Of a stretch of DNA of 64,000 nucleotides, positions 1 to 10,804 are shown piece by piece. The translations under genes were made by a program, and so were the position numbers. The notes beneath the pieces were generated by a model. The model saw only the letters and a list, made by a program, of their open reading frames with translations, was not told where the DNA came from and did no database searches. Source of the DNA: Sphingomonas psychrotolerans. Lineage in GTDB: Bacteria; Pseudomonadota; Alphaproteobacteria; Sphingomonadales; Sphingomonadaceae. The stretch covers positions 91,489 through 155,488 of the forward strand of contig NZ_CP024924.1 of the NCBI RefSeq assembly GCF_002796605.1. The letters are read 5' to 3'. Position 1 is the first letter of the stretch. Every line of letters begins with the position of its first letter.

Positions 1-959
1 GGCTTCAAGGTCGAACCCGAAAAGCTATAGCTTACCTCTGATCCCACCCCGAAAGCCTGGACCTGCTTGTCGGCGAACGACCCGCGTTGGACGGCGCCTT
101 CGAGGTTCCAGGACCAATTGCCGCGTTTACCGAAGAAACGGCTGCCAACTGTGTGGACCATCAAGCGGCCAGCGCCTTGATCTACCCGTGCGTCACGGTC
201 GCGGAGGCCCAAATAATAAAGGTCGACGCCGCTCGCGCGGCTCCGGTCCAGCCACTGCGTCGCATACACTCCCCACACCGCTTGCTTGTTTGAGCTGCGG
301 TCGTTCATGTCGCCCGCTCGTGTATCAACCGGTCTGACGTACAGCATTCTTAACTGTTGCGCTTCTGCCGAAAACGCGACGTCCGCTCCGTCGAAAGGCT
401 GGAGGATGTTGGGTCCGTAGCGGGAGTCGATGAATCGGCCTGCACCTAGCGAGAAGACCTTACGTCCGGCGGAAACACTCAGACTGACGTCTTCCGCAAG
501 CCGAAGATCGACCTCTAGGAATGCCTGCAGCGCGTCAGTGCCGCTCGTATCGACGGGGCTTAGAGGGCGGTCGGCGCCCGAAATCGCAGAGAAGACCGGC
601 TGAATGAACATCCTCGCATTTTTGAGGTGCAGGTCCGCGTAGGGCATGAATCGGTGCCAGACATAGCTGTCATCCGGCCGTGATCCCCAGTTGGGGCTTC
701 GGAAGCCTTCGTACCGGACGCGTGCTTCGAGTCCGGACGTCAGATAGCTCGATCCATCGTCACTCAAAGGTATATACTTGAATTTCTCTGTCCAATGGCC
801 AGTCCGTTTGGATGGATCATCGAGATAGGACCAGTCTTCAGTATGGCGCTCCGGAGTCACTTCGGGTGTCTGGCGTTCATTCGCGGTCACCTGCGCATGC
901 GCACTAAGTGGCGAAATCGCTACTGCTACCGCTAGGCGCGCGCAGATGAGACTGACCAT
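1..959 (-). CDS. Alg_export-family outer-membrane barrel protein (3' end beyond window)
   Basis: An open frame runs leftward from ATG at 959 off the left edge, giving at least 319 residues. It begins with a signal peptide of about 22 residues ending SAHAQ. The segment that follows contains EDWSYLDDP, KYIPL and LTSGLEARVRYE, a pattern I associate with Alg_export (alginate export) barrels, and after that come alternating aromatic and polar strands typical of a beta-barrel. Such porin-like proteins are often found near PQQ-dependent dehydrogenase genes, and the pqq operon starts 750 bp to the right in the opposite direction. No clear Shine-Dalgarno precedes the ATG; an in-frame TTG lies about ten codons upstream. 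The substrate cannot be told from sequence. Confidence 0.75.
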   Translation of the reverse strand, partial: MVSLICARLAVAVAISPLSAHAQVTANERQTPEVTPERHTEDWSYLDDPSKRTGHWTEKFKYIPLSDDGSSYLTSGLEARVRYEGFRSPNWGSRPDDSYVWHRFMPYADLHLKNARMFIQPVFSAISGADRPLSPVDTSGTDALQAFLEVDLRLAEDVSLSVSAGRKVFSLGAGRFIDSRYGPNILQPFDGADVAFSAEAQQLRMLYVRPVDTRAGDMNDRSSNKQAVWGVYATQWLDRSRASGVDLYYLGLRDRDARVDQGAGRLMVHTVGSRFFGKRGNWSWNLEGAVQRGSFADKQVQAFGVGSEVSYSFSGSTLK

Positions 960-1705
960 TGGGATCAGAGAGGAGGGCGGCAAGACTATCGATCCCTATT
1001 TTTCGCTTAACGCCCTCGCGGCCATTTCTTTCTCAAGGTACCCCCGGAGACCCGAGCTCATCCCTCCTCCACTCTGCAGGGGTCGGGGGCGAGATCGCTA
1101 AAAGCTGCTGGACCTCTGACTAAGAATGCCATGGCGCCTCGAACCGCGTTAGCTCCACCATTCGTCGTTCTCTGTCGCACGATTCGGAACGCCGCCACGG
1201 ACTCCTCTCGTCACGAACTTCGGATCGTACAGATATGCGATGCGCCGCTCAGTGAGGGGAGCCGGCAGTCCGAGTATCAGTGACTGATGTTTGCAGAGGA
1301 GCCGCGGGCTGGGCTGACGATTGCTCTCGGCACGTCGGCCGACGCGGTTTCGGTCTCTGCAGGTCCGGCAGAACCGCGACTACGTCCGTTACTACCGTTC
1401 CTCCCGGTCCAGGACGAACAAGCGCGGCAACGGCGCCTGTCCTTCCAATGAGAACCGTCGGCTTCTGTCACGATCCGCCATGGCGAAAGTGTGGGGCTCA
1501 CCAGTAGATATGAGGCGCGAACGCGACACGTGCTACCCGCCCAGCGTTCCGCCAACTGTGACAGAGAGTACACGGTATCGGCGCTACCGCCGCACCTGAC
1601 GAAGTGTCATTGTCAGCGTGCGTGTGATCGGCCCCCGAGCTGCTGCCACATTCTGTGGGATGGCAGTGGCACTGTCCCGCGCCAGCAACCTGATGGAGCA
1701 AGCTC
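960..1705. other. Intergenic region upstream of pqqA
   Basis: About 750 bp between the divergent porin gene and pqqA. The short open frames on both strands here are not convincing: they overlap each other and show no domain or ribosome-binding site. A small hairpin (CTGCCA at 1643 pairing with TGGCAG at 1661) lies just before pqqA. The region presumably holds the promoters of both flanking genes, but no clear -35/-10 pair was identified. Confidence 0.4.
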
Positions 1706-1789
1706 ATGACCTGGAACACACCCAAGATTGTCGAAATCGCCCTGGGCGCGGAAATCAACTGCTACGCCTCTGCCGAGCTGAACGCCTGA
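1706..1789 (+). CDS. pqqA: PQQ precursor peptide PqqA
   Basis: This 27-residue peptide is the ribosomal precursor of pyrroloquinoline quinone. It carries the conserved E-x3-Y core as EINCY, with Glu16 and Tyr20 being the residues that PqqE cross-links and that become the PQQ skeleton. GGAG lies 8 bp before the ATG, and pqqB follows after 7 bp. Length, motif and position at the head of a pqqBCDE operon make the identification secure. In many organisms pqqA is expressed far above the enzymes; no attenuator was seen in the 7-bp gap to pqqB. Confidence 0.97.
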   Translation: MTWNTPKIVEIALGAEINCYASAELNA

Positions 1790-1796
1790 AATATCA

Positions 1797-2696
1797 GTGC
1801 AGGTTTTGGTCCTGGGGTCCGCTGCTGGCGGTGGTTTTCCCCAGTGGAATTCCGATGCTCCCGGTTGTCGCCGCGCCCGCGCTGGCGATCCTGCGGCGCT
1901 CCCCAGGACTCAAGCCGGCCTGGCCATCAGCGCGGACGGCAATCAGTGGATTCTTCTCAACGCATCGCCAGACCTTCGCGAGCAACTCAACCGCACGCCT
2001 AAGCTGCACCCTCGCGACGGAATGCGCTCCAGCCCCATCGCTGCAGTTGTCCTGTCTGGCGGCGATGTGGACGTGATTGCCGGCCTCCTGACATTGAGAG
2101 AGCGCCACGCGTTCACCCTTCTTGCGACACCGCGCGTCCACGGATTTCTCGATGCCAACCCGATCTTCGACGTACTTGGGCGGGACATCGTGGCAAGGCA
2201 GGCGTTGGAGCTGAACGCTCGAGCAACCGAGTACGGCTGCACCCTCGAGCTGTTTTCCGTCCCGGGGAAGGTGCCGCTCTTCTTGGAAGAGGCTGATACG
2301 ATGCCGACCATCCAAGTCGACGAAACGACCGTTGGCGTGCTGGTGTCGGACGGGCGGCATCGAGTCTTCTATATCCCTGGCTGTGCAGCCATGACGAACG
2401 AGCTAGCCTCGCGGCTGAACGGCGCGGACATGGTGTTCTTCGACGGCACGCTTTGGCGCGACGATGAGATGGTCGCCGCGAATCTCGGTAGCAAAACGGG
2501 CCGAAGGATGGGGCATATGAGTCTCTCCGGGCCTGATGGCACGCTGGCAGCATTCCAATCGATCACGGTGCGCCGCAAGATAATCATTCACATGAACAAC
2601 TCGAACCCTGTCCTGCTGGCGGACTCGCTCGAGCGAGCCGAAGCGGAGGCTGCTGGCTGGATAATCGCCGAGGACGGCATGGAGTTTTCGCTTTGA
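1797..2696 (+). CDS. pqqB: PqqB, metallo-beta-lactamase-fold PQQ biosynthesis protein
   Basis: 299 residues starting at GTG 1797 with the family N-terminus MQVLVLGSAAGGGFPQWN. The middle and C-terminus (VVLSGGDVDVIAGLLTLRE, FFDGTLWRDDEM, GHMSLSGPDGT, IIHMNNSNP) match PqqB, a metallo-beta-lactamase-fold oxygenase thought to hydroxylate the cross-linked Tyr of processed PqqA. The length is normal (about 300). The gene lies 7 bp after pqqA, and its TGA overlaps the proposed TTG start of pqqC, suggesting translational coupling. Confidence 0.96.
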   Translation: MQVLVLGSAAGGGFPQWNSDAPGCRRARAGDPAALPRTQAGLAISADGNQWILLNASPDLREQLNRTPKLHPRDGMRSSPIAAVVLSGGDVDVIAGLLTLRERHAFTLLATPRVHGFLDANPIFDVLGRDIVARQALELNARATEYGCTLELFSVPGKVPLFLEEADTMPTIQVDETTVGVLVSDGRHRVFYIPGCAAMTNELASRLNGADMVFFDGTLWRDDEMVAANLGSKTGRRMGHMSLSGPDGTLAAFQSITVRRKIIIHMNNSNPVLLADSLERAEAEAAGWIIAEDGMEFSL

Positions 2697-3427
2697 GTGC
2701 GGTGATGTCCCCTGACGCGCTAGAAGCCGCGCTCCGCGCGATCGGCGCTGAACGGTATCACAGCCTCCACCCTTTCCATCAGCTGCTCCACTCCGGTGAA
2801 CTCACCCGCGGTCAGGTACAGGCGTGGGCGCTCAACCGCTACTATTACCAGGCAAGCATACCAACCAAGGATGCGATGCTGATGGCGCGCCTCCCCTCTG
2901 CTGCGCAACGCCGTGAGTGGCGTCGGCGCATCGAGGACCACGACGGTGATGGCGACACGCCGGGAGGCATAGAACGCTGGCTGAAGCTGGCCGAAGGGGT
3001 TGGGCTTGATAGGGCCCTGGTGGAAAGCGCTGGCGGCATCCTCCCCGAGACGCGTTTTGCCGTGGACGCTTACGTCCATTTCGTTCGGGATCGCACGCTG
3101 CTGGAAGCGATCGCATCTTCGCTCACGGAGTTGTTTGCGCCGGCAATCATCGCAGAGCGTGTCTCGGGCATGTTGAAGCACTACGACTTCATAACCCGCG
3201 AGACACTGGCCTATTTCACGCCCCGGCTCACCCAGGCGCCGCAGGACAGCGCTTGGGCCCTCGCCTATGTCAGGTCGGAGGCAGTCACCTTAGAGAAGCA
3301 AGCAGCGGTGCTAGCGGCGCTCCGGTTCAAATGCGACGTGCTATGGTCTCAGCTGGACGGCCTTTACTATGCCTATGTCGCTCCCGGTTTTGTACCGCCC
3401 GGCGCATTCGTACCGGACGCCGCATGA
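2693..3427 (+). CDS. pqqC: PqqC, pyrroloquinoline-quinone synthase
   Basis: PqqC is the cofactor-less oxidase that catalyses ring closure and the last eight-electron oxidation of PQQ synthesis in the cytosol. The protein shows the family's helical HPFHQLLHSGEL, WALNRYYYQ, RIEDHDGD and LTELFAPAII segments. The start is uncertain: TTG 2693 overlaps the pqqB stop and has GGAG 7 bp upstream, while in-frame GTG 2702 and ATG 2705 are poorly placed relative to that site. With TTG the protein is 244 residues, within the normal range. Its stop overlaps the pqqD ATG (ATGA). Confidence 0.96.
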   Translation: MSAVMSPDALEAALRAIGAERYHSLHPFHQLLHSGELTRGQVQAWALNRYYYQASIPTKDAMLMARLPSAAQRREWRRRIEDHDGDGDTPGGIERWLKLAEGVGLDRALVESAGGILPETRFAVDAYVHFVRDRTLLEAIASSLTELFAPAIIAERVSGMLKHYDFITRETLAYFTPRLTQAPQDSAWALAYVRSEAVTLEKQAAVLAALRFKCDVLWSQLDGLYYAYVAPGFVPPGAFVPDAA

Positions 3428-3692
3428 GCGGCGAGTCTCGCGTTCCGCGCTTCCGTCGAGGCGTCCGGTTCCGGTACGATCAGGTTCGCGGGGCTTGGGT
3501 GCTTCTAGCGCCCGAGAAGCTGTACGTGCCTGATGAAGTTGCAGTGGAAATTCTGAAGTTGGTGGATGGCGAGCGCCCAATCGCGGCGATTGCCGACGAT
3601 CTCGCTTCGCGGTTCGACGCACCGCGTGAGCTCATTGTTCGGGACACGGCAGCAGCGCTGGAAGACCTGTCACTACGCGGAGCGCTGGAACT

Positions 3693-3696
<4 letters not shown>
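3424..3696 (+). CDS. pqqD: PqqD, PqqA-peptide chaperone
   Basis: A 90-residue RiPP recognition element that binds PqqA and presents it to the radical SAM enzyme PqqE. The start is ATG 3424, overlapping the pqqC stop by four bases. The protein has the family pattern of a beta-hairpin N-terminus (PRFRRGVRFRYDQVRGAWVL) followed by APEKLYVPDEVAVEILKLVDG and a helical winged segment. The next gene, pqqE, again overlaps by ATGA, so C, D and E are tightly coupled, as expected for partners in one complex. Confidence 0.96.
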
Positions 3697-5745
<2,049 letters not shown>

Positions 5746-5785
5746 GTGCCATTCGGTATCGTGGCCGGCGATGAACCTCGTCCCC

Positions 5786-5812
5786 TCAATCCACCCTCTC
5801 GCGGCGGATTGA
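5786..5812. terminator. Inverted repeat downstream of the pqq operon
   Basis: TCAATCC (5786-5792) and GGATTGA (5806-5812) form a perfect 7-bp stem with a 13-base loop about 40 bp after the hydrolase stop. No T-run follows, so a terminator role is only a possibility. Confidence 0.25.
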
Positions 5813-5890
5813 ATGCTATTCGACCATGTTTCTCCAGCCGCACTCGACGTGGTTGACGCACATAGACTCACCAATCGAAAGGAAAAGCCG

Positions 5891-6289
5891 ATGTCAGAGG
5901 TCGATCTGCGCAATTTTTTTGGACGCTACATCGCCGCGCTTAATTCGCATAACTTTCAGCAACTCAGCGAGTTCATGCATGACGACATGATCGTAAACGG
6001 ACAGCCGATGACTAGGGAGCAAATGGTTACAGTGCTCGAAGAGCACGTCGATGCCGTTCCTGATCTGATGTGGCGTCCTCAGGATCTCGCCATCGACGGC
6101 AATCAGGTTGCAGCTCGCTTCTACAATAAGGGCACCCCGATCAAAGAATGGCTCGGCTCACCGCCGAACGGCGCGACTGTCGAGTACGTCGAACACGTGT
6201 TTCACAAAATACGAGACGGTCGCTTCGTGGAGCAGAACTTTCTCCTCGACGCTCTGGCGATACAGCAGCAGCTCAACGAGAACCCTTGA
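5891..6289 (+). CDS. SnoaL-like / NTF2-fold protein
   Basis: 132 residues starting at ATG 5891 (GGA-rich site 7-10 bp upstream). The sequence pattern fits the NTF2-like SnoaL family: an N-terminal helix with ALNSHNFQQLSEFMHDDMIVNG, a central V..L.EHVDAVPDLMW segment and a C-terminal sheet ending VEQNFLLDAL. SnoaL-type proteins include polyketide cyclases, isomerases and many proteins of unknown role. The closest known label would be ester cyclase or nuclear-transport-factor-2-like protein. It follows the PQQ operon in the same direction after a 145-bp gap, so it may have its own promoter. No substrate can be assigned. Confidence 0.75.
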   Translation: MSEVDLRNFFGRYIAALNSHNFQQLSEFMHDDMIVNGQPMTREQMVTVLEEHVDAVPDLMWRPQDLAIDGNQVAARFYNKGTPIKEWLGSPPNGATVEYVEHVFHKIRDGRFVEQNFLLDALAIQQQLNENP

Positions 6290-6318
6290 CGCGATATGAT
6301 GCGGCCTGCCGCCGGCCT

Positions 6319-6618
6319 ATGCCGCCCAACACACTCCTACGCTACCAAGTTCGAACTGCGGCGTTTGTTCTGATCACGATAGCAGCGGCTGCAACCCCCT
6401 CGGCTATCGGTAGCCAAGCGCGGATCCCCTCCAAATCCGAGCGAGCCTGACAGATACGCTCTCCTGACGAAACGGTGACCATTCCGATCGTCATGGTTCA
6501 GGAGTTTCCCTTGTTAGATGGATCCGTGGCCGGCACCGATGGCAAGTTTTTGCTCGACACTGGCATGCAGGGGGCACGCACTATCAATGACCATCGCGTG
6601 CCGATTTCCCAAGCGTAA
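6319..6618 (+). pseudogene. Remnant of a secreted retropepsin-like aspartyl protease gene
   Basis: Read in one frame from ATG 6319, the sequence gives a signal-peptide-like start (hydrophobic AAFVLITIAAAATPSA), then an in-frame TGA at 6448-6450. The same frame then continues with VTIPIVMVQEFPLLDG and GKFLLDTGMQGARTINDHRV before TAA at 6616. The second part carries the DTG active-site signature of retroviral-type aspartyl proteases, with FLLDTG followed by a family-like INDHRVP. The premature stop and the loss of everything after about 100 codons indicate a decayed gene. It lies between two intact genes, which suggests remodelling of this stretch. Confidence 0.7.
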
Positions 6619-6668
6619 AGGGCGCACAGCGTTGTTGTCCTTTCAGCCAAACCACTTCGCGCTCACCC

Positions 6669-6697
6669 TTGACATGAGGATATAACATCTCATTAGG
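6669..6697 (+). promoter_or_regulatory. Probable promoter and Zur-type operator of the zinc receptor gene
   Basis: A perfect -35 TTGACA lies at 6669-6674. Within the 17-bp spacer is AGGATATAACAT (6677-6688), which matches 10 of 12 positions of the ATGTTATAACAT palindrome I associate with proteobacterial Zur sites. A weak -10 (ATTAGG) follows at 6692. An operator between -35 and -10 in front of a zinc receptor fits repression when zinc is plentiful. The motif match is seen in the sequence; binding by Zur is inferred. Confidence 0.5.
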
Positions 6698-6714
6698 TGC
6701 CTCGGTCTATGTAG

Positions 6715-9012
6715 GTGATTGGAGCTGAGAGATTGAGTTTCCGACAGGTAAGGCTACGAGCTCCCGCGCTTCTCGCAGCGACGGTTTTTGCGGTAGGCAC
6801 ACCGGGCCTGGCGTATGCTCAAGAAGCAGCAGTCGAGAGCGAGGAAGCAGAAGCCGAGAGGCGTGACCGGCTGCCTTCCGGCGACATTGTCGTCACGGGT
6901 CGCTCGCTTGACACCATAGGGACGTCGCTACCGGTGCACGTCCTTTCCGGCGACGAACTGGCGCATCGTCGCCAGGGGGGGCTTGGCGAGACGCTGGCCG
7001 GCCTGCCGGGCGTTCACCTTGATAACTTCGGCGGCGGCGCGTCGCGGCCCGTGATCCGCGGCCAGACGTTGCCGCGCATCGAAGTGCTGACCGATGGGGC
7101 CAATCTGTTCGACGTGTCGTCAATTTCGCCGGACCATGCGATTACCACCGATCCCCTCCTACTAGATGCCATCGAAATTCAGCGCGGGCCGGCGGCTATC
7201 AGGTATGGCGGTAATGCGACCAACGGCGCCATAAATCTGATCGACAGCAAGGTGCCCAAGGCTGTGCCGGATGGGAGCCTTTCCGGTGCAACGGAGGCGC
7301 GCTTTGGCAACGGCGACGAAGAGAAGACGGTTGTCGGCCGGGTCACCGCCGGCTTGGGCCAGTTCGCCCTCCATGCTGAGGGCGCGCGTCGGGCTGCGGA
7401 GGACTATGACGTCCCCAACAGCTACGGTTCAGACAAGCTGCGGGACTCTTTTGTTGAGAGCACGAGCTATTCCGTCGGCGCGTCATGGATTACACCTAAG
7501 GGGTATATCGGCGCTGCATATTCGCGAATGGAGAGCGAATACGGCCTTCCCGGGCACAGTCACACAAATGGTGTCTGCCATACGCATGGGCTCGACCTGC
7601 ATTGCGAAGCGCATGGCGGGTTCGATGACCCATTCGGCGGGCCAGACAGCCATACGGCCTCTATCAAGCTGCGCAGCGACCGGGTCGATGTCCGCGCCGA
7701 CTATGACGACCTGCTCCCGGGCTTCAGCCACGTCCGGCTTCGCGGGTCCTACACAGATTACGCCCATGACGAGATCGACGGCGAATTGCTGTTCTCCCGC
7801 TTTACCAACGAGGTCTGGGATGGGCGTTTCGAGCTCACGCACAAGCCGATCCTCGGCTTCACGGGGACAGCCGGCGTGCAATATACCGACGGCAAGTTTG
7901 GCGGCATCAACGCCAACAACCTGCACAGGCCGTTTCCTGACGGCGCTTATGGTTTTGATGGGACCCCCGACTATCTGACTGAAAGTGTCGGCATATTCCT
8001 GACCGAGCGCCGCTCGTTCGGCACCGTTGATATTGAGGCTGCGGTCCGCAAGGACTGGCGTCGAATTGACGTAGGAGTGCCCTCGTGGCGCTCGACTGTT
8101 GGCCCGGAACTGGCAGCACTTTTCGTGGAGTGGTACGGTGCTGATTGGAAACAAGTGCTGGAAAGCGAGGACGTAGAGCGCTTCCGCACCAGGAACCCTA
8201 CCGTGCGGCACAATCCATTGTCGGCATCGCTCGGCGCCACTTGGAACGTCGGGCAAGGTTATGCGCTTGCGCTGTCGTTCGGGCATACCCAGCGTGCGCC
8301 GAGCGTGCGCGAGCTTTACGCACGCGGAAACAACCTTGCGACCAACAGCTATGAACTCGGTCTAGCGGTCGGCAATCCGACCCTCGACGAAGCCGGGCTT
8401 TCGGCTGAGGACGTTCTGGAGACCACGGACGCGATCAATCTGACGCTTCGTCGGACCAGGGGGCCGCTTAAGTTCGAGGTTGGGCTCTTTTATCAGAACG
8501 TCGACGATTATGTGTTTGCGCGCTTGATCGAAACTGAAACCCAGACCGGCGTTCCGCACAATTTCCTGATCTACACTGCAGCGACGGCACGCTTCGCCGG
8601 TGTCGATGGCCAGGCCAGCTATCAGATCACGCCGCAGTCGCGGGTGACGGTGTTCGGCGACTATGTCGACGCGAAGCTCAAGAACGAGAACGACAACCTG
8701 CCACGCATTCCCCCCGGCCGTCTCGGCGTGCGCTACGATGCGACCGCCGGACCGCTGTCTGGCGACGTCGAATACTATCACACGTTTCAGCAAGACAAGA
8801 TCGCGTCCTATGAAACCCGGACGCCCGGCTACGACATGCTCAACGCCACGCTCAGTTACCGCTTCGACTTGGGTAACGAAAGGGCAGTTGACCTGTATGT
8901 GCGCGGGAGTAATTTGCTTAACGAACTGGCATTCGCACACACCTCCTTTGTAAAGGATCAATCACCGCTGCGCGGCCGAAACTTCGTGATAGGCATGCGA
9001 CACGCATTTTGA
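6715..9012 (+). CDS. znuD: ZnuD-like TonB-dependent zinc receptor
   Basis: 765 residues from GTG 6715, or 759 from TTG 6733, which has GGAG 8 bp upstream and may be the true start. A signal peptide ends GLAYAQ. The plug domain has DIVVTGRSLDTIGTSLPV, RGQTLPRIEVLTDG and IEIQRGPAAIRYGGNATNGAINL, and the barrel ends in the usual terminal Phe. The distinguishing feature is a loop with YGLPGHSHTNG, VCHTHG and HCEAHG, a His/Cys cluster of the kind that binds zinc in ZnuD of Neisseria and its relatives. The protein would take zinc, possibly heme, across the outer membrane with TonB energy. A possible Zur site lies upstream. The zinc assignment rests on this loop and the plug similarity. Confidence 0.88.
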   Translation: MIGAERLSFRQVRLRAPALLAATVFAVGTPGLAYAQEAAVESEEAEAERRDRLPSGDIVVTGRSLDTIGTSLPVHVLSGDELAHRRQGGLGETLAGLPGVHLDNFGGGASRPVIRGQTLPRIEVLTDGANLFDVSSISPDHAITTDPLLLDAIEIQRGPAAIRYGGNATNGAINLIDSKVPKAVPDGSLSGATEARFGNGDEEKTVVGRVTAGLGQFALHAEGARRAAEDYDVPNSYGSDKLRDSFVESTSYSVGASWITPKGYIGAAYSRMESEYGLPGHSHTNGVCHTHGLDLHCEAHGGFDDPFGGPDSHTASIKLRSDRVDVRADYDDLLPGFSHVRLRGSYTDYAHDEIDGELLFSRFTNEVWDGRFELTHKPILGFTGTAGVQYTDGKFGGINANNLHRPFPDGAYGFDGTPDYLTESVGIFLTERRSFGTVDIEAAVRKDWRRIDVGVPSWRSTVGPELAALFVEWYGADWKQVLESEDVERFRTRNPTVRHNPLSASLGATWNVGQGYALALSFGHTQRAPSVRELYARGNNLATNSYELGLAVGNPTLDEAGLSAEDVLETTDAINLTLRRTRGPLKFEVGLFYQNVDDYVFARLIETETQTGVPHNFLIYTAATARFAGVDGQASYQITPQSRVTVFGDYVDAKLKNENDNLPRIPPGRLGVRYDATAGPLSGDVEYYHTFQQDKIASYETRTPGYDMLNATLSYRFDLGNERAVDLYVRGSNLLNELAFAHTSFVKDQSPLRGRNFVIGMRHAF

Positions 9013-9317
9013 ACTTGATAGGGCGGCTGGTGGTGCCTGCCGCCCTGCGGGTAAATGAAGGTCGAGCGGGACGTGATCAGTGGCCGGTGCGGCTTTTCCG
9101 AAACGCGTTTCCGAAAGGCTTTCCCAAAAAGTGCTGTTGGAAATAGAGAAACCGGACACTCCCAAGCGAGGGTCAGTGTGATGATCGCCGCCAATGCCAG
9201 ACTATAAATGATCCGTGCAAGGCAGTCCGCCACGCGATCTATGCGCCGTAAACGGCAGGCCCTTAGCGTACGATTTTGAATCCTCTCACCGGATCCCGCT
9301 TTACGGTGTGCGGCACC
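9013..9317. other. Intergenic region after znuD with hairpin
   Basis: About 305 bp without a credible gene. GGGCGGC (9021-9027) and GCCGCCC (9039-9045) form a 7-bp stem right after the znuD stop, but no T-run follows, so it is at best a weak terminator. Two near copies of TTTCCGAAA occur at about 9095-9115. Nothing else was recognised. Confidence 0.35.
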
Positions 9318-9518
9318 TCAGTCCTCGGAGTCGCGGAAGCAGCAAAAGCCATGCTCCGCGACGAGCCGCTTCGCCTCGGCCTCGTCGTCGCCGCCTTGAT
9401 CTAGGTCGACGCTGCGCAGTCGAACCCACGGACCATGCTCGATCGGCAACACGGCCCCGCCATCGTCCGCGCACAGCGCCCTTAGATCCCCGTCACCCTT
9501 GAAGAGCCATACCTGCAT
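9318..9518 (-). CDS. Small conserved hypothetical protein
   Basis: 66 residues, MQVWLFKGDGDLRALCADDG at the N-terminus and ending GFCCFRDSED. The composition is soluble and acidic, with no signal peptide or membrane segment. From memory, similar short proteins with WLFKG..DLRAL..D and HGPWVRL are common in sphingomonads, but no function is known to me. The gene follows the secreted-protein gene at 9532 in the same leftward direction with a 13-bp gap, so the two are probably co-transcribed. No strong Shine-Dalgarno is visible. Confidence 0.6.
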   Translation of the reverse strand: MQVWLFKGDGDLRALCADDGGAVLPIEHGPWVRLRSVDLDQGGDDEAEAKRLVAEHGFCCFRDSED

Positions 9519-9531
9519 CGGGTCGGAGCGA

Positions 9532-9876
9532 TCAGCGCTGGCTGCACTTTAGGTCGATCGCGCCCGTAGCGAGCTGCGAAGGGTAGCCTCCCTCGGGCGC
9601 CACTTGCTCGTCCACGCACCGCTGCCTTGGTGTGCGGGTGTCCTTCGGCTGCTGGTCCACGACATAGACGTTGCGGCCATCCGGCGTGACGACGGTACGC
9701 ACTTGGGTCGGGTGAGCGGACCCCGAATGCGCCGGCACGACATAAACGGCGCGGCCATCCGGCGTGGTGACGACGCGCACCTGATCCCTCGACGACTGCC
9801 CCGCAAGCGGTGAAGCCGCGCCGATCGCCAGCGAAGCTGCCACCCATGCGAATGCCAGTGATGCGGGTCGCGTCAT
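9532..9876 (-). CDS. Small secreted protein with a tandem repeat
   Basis: 114 residues from ATG 9876. An N-terminal signal peptide (FAWVAASLAIGAASPLAGQ) is followed by two near-identical units, QVRVVTTPDGRAVYVV and QVRTVVTPDGRNVYVV, joined by a short Pro/His linker. The C-terminus carries two cysteines about 22 residues apart (CVDEQVAPEGG and LKCSQR) that could form a disulfide in the periplasm. I do not recognise a family. It heads a two-gene leftward unit with the 66-residue gene. A longer frame extends upstream, but ATG 9876 places the signal peptide at the N-terminus. Confidence 0.6.
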   Translation of the reverse strand: MTRPASLAFAWVAASLAIGAASPLAGQSSRDQVRVVTTPDGRAVYVVPAHSGSAHPTQVRTVVTPDGRNVYVVDQQPKDTRTPRQRCVDEQVAPEGGYPSQLATGAIDLKCSQR

Positions 9877-10099
9877 ACCTAAGCATATCGGCACGAATCG
9901 TGTTCGTATCAAGCTGATGACATAATCTAGATCAGCACTCGCTCTACCTCGTTGAGCACTACCTCGCGGGGCCGACGATCGATCGCGCTGCACGCGGGCG
10001 CCATCGCAAACATTGGCTTACGGCAAGGGAACCGCCGCGTGCTTGCTTAGTCGGCTATTCGTTCTCCCACTGGCAACGCACCCGCGCTAGGCTGGCTGC

Positions 10100-10603
10100 A
10101 TGACGCTTCGAATCCTCTTCGCCGCCGCGCTCCTGTTCCTTCCGACCACGTTTGTGTCGGCCCAAGGCTTTGCAACACGCGATCTTGCTAGCCTGGCCAA
10201 GGACATGGAGAGGGTTCTGGGGCCCCACTTCATAAGCCGGACCGAAGATGGCCAAGTCGCCCTATCCTGTCTCTCCTGCCCCAGCAGCCCGATCGTAGGC
10301 GTCGCGCTGGGACGTCAGAACGACGGCACCGAGCAGCGTGTGCGCGAGGGAAAAACCACAATTCAACAACTCCGGGCGCAATGCCGCGCCCGCGACCCGA
10401 GTTGCGAACTCACTGCACTTAACGTTGCGCCCGCCGTCGGCTGGATCACCAGCTATCGCATGGGTTCAATGGCCGGGGCGACCGCCGTCATCATCCGTGA
10501 CGGTGATGTCCTCACTATCCGCTCTCTTTCGGAGGATCCCGCTATCGCTCGCGCTAACGCCGTCAAGATGACGAGCTTTGCGCACCAGATCATCGGAAAG
10601 TGA
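10100..10603 (+). CDS. Secreted hypothetical protein
   Basis: 167 residues beginning with a signal peptide (LRILFAAALLFLPTTFVSAQ). The mature part has a CLSCPSS motif near residue 56 and a second cysteine pair (AQCRARDPSC) near 95, so one or two disulfides are likely in the periplasm. The C-terminal half (GWITSYRMGSMAGATAVIIRDGDVLTIRSL) looks like a small beta-sheet domain. No family is recognised. The gene stands alone between the leftward secreted-protein unit and dinB, and ATG 10100 is chosen because it directly precedes the signal peptide. Confidence 0.65.
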   Translation: MTLRILFAAALLFLPTTFVSAQGFATRDLASLAKDMERVLGPHFISRTEDGQVALSCLSCPSSPIVGVALGRQNDGTEQRVREGKTTIQQLRAQCRARDPSCELTALNVAPAVGWITSYRMGSMAGATAVIIRDGDVLTIRSLSEDPAIARANAVKMTSFAHQIIGK

Positions 10604-10804
10604 CAAGCGAGCCAACACCGCATCTCGGCGTCGTCACGCGGGTATGCTGTTCCAGACCGGATTCGTGGTGAAGCCGTTCTTCTGGCGTCCGGGGGCTGGC
10701 CACCGTCACTGCCATGTTCGGGTCGTCGGGAGAGAAGTCTCTTGCGAATCAGCGATCCGCAACGACATTTAGCTGCTTCTCCAGTAATGACGCGGTCGCC
10801 TCAC

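Noticed and set aside
1277..1758. Several overlapping open frames of 70-100 codons on both strands upstream of pqqA
   Set aside because: They overlap one another, have no recognisable domain or ribosome-binding site, and look like frames left open by high GC content.
7483..8286. 267-codon frame antisense to the zinc receptor gene
   Set aside because: It mirrors a strongly supported TonB receptor gene, and its composition is that of a shadow frame.
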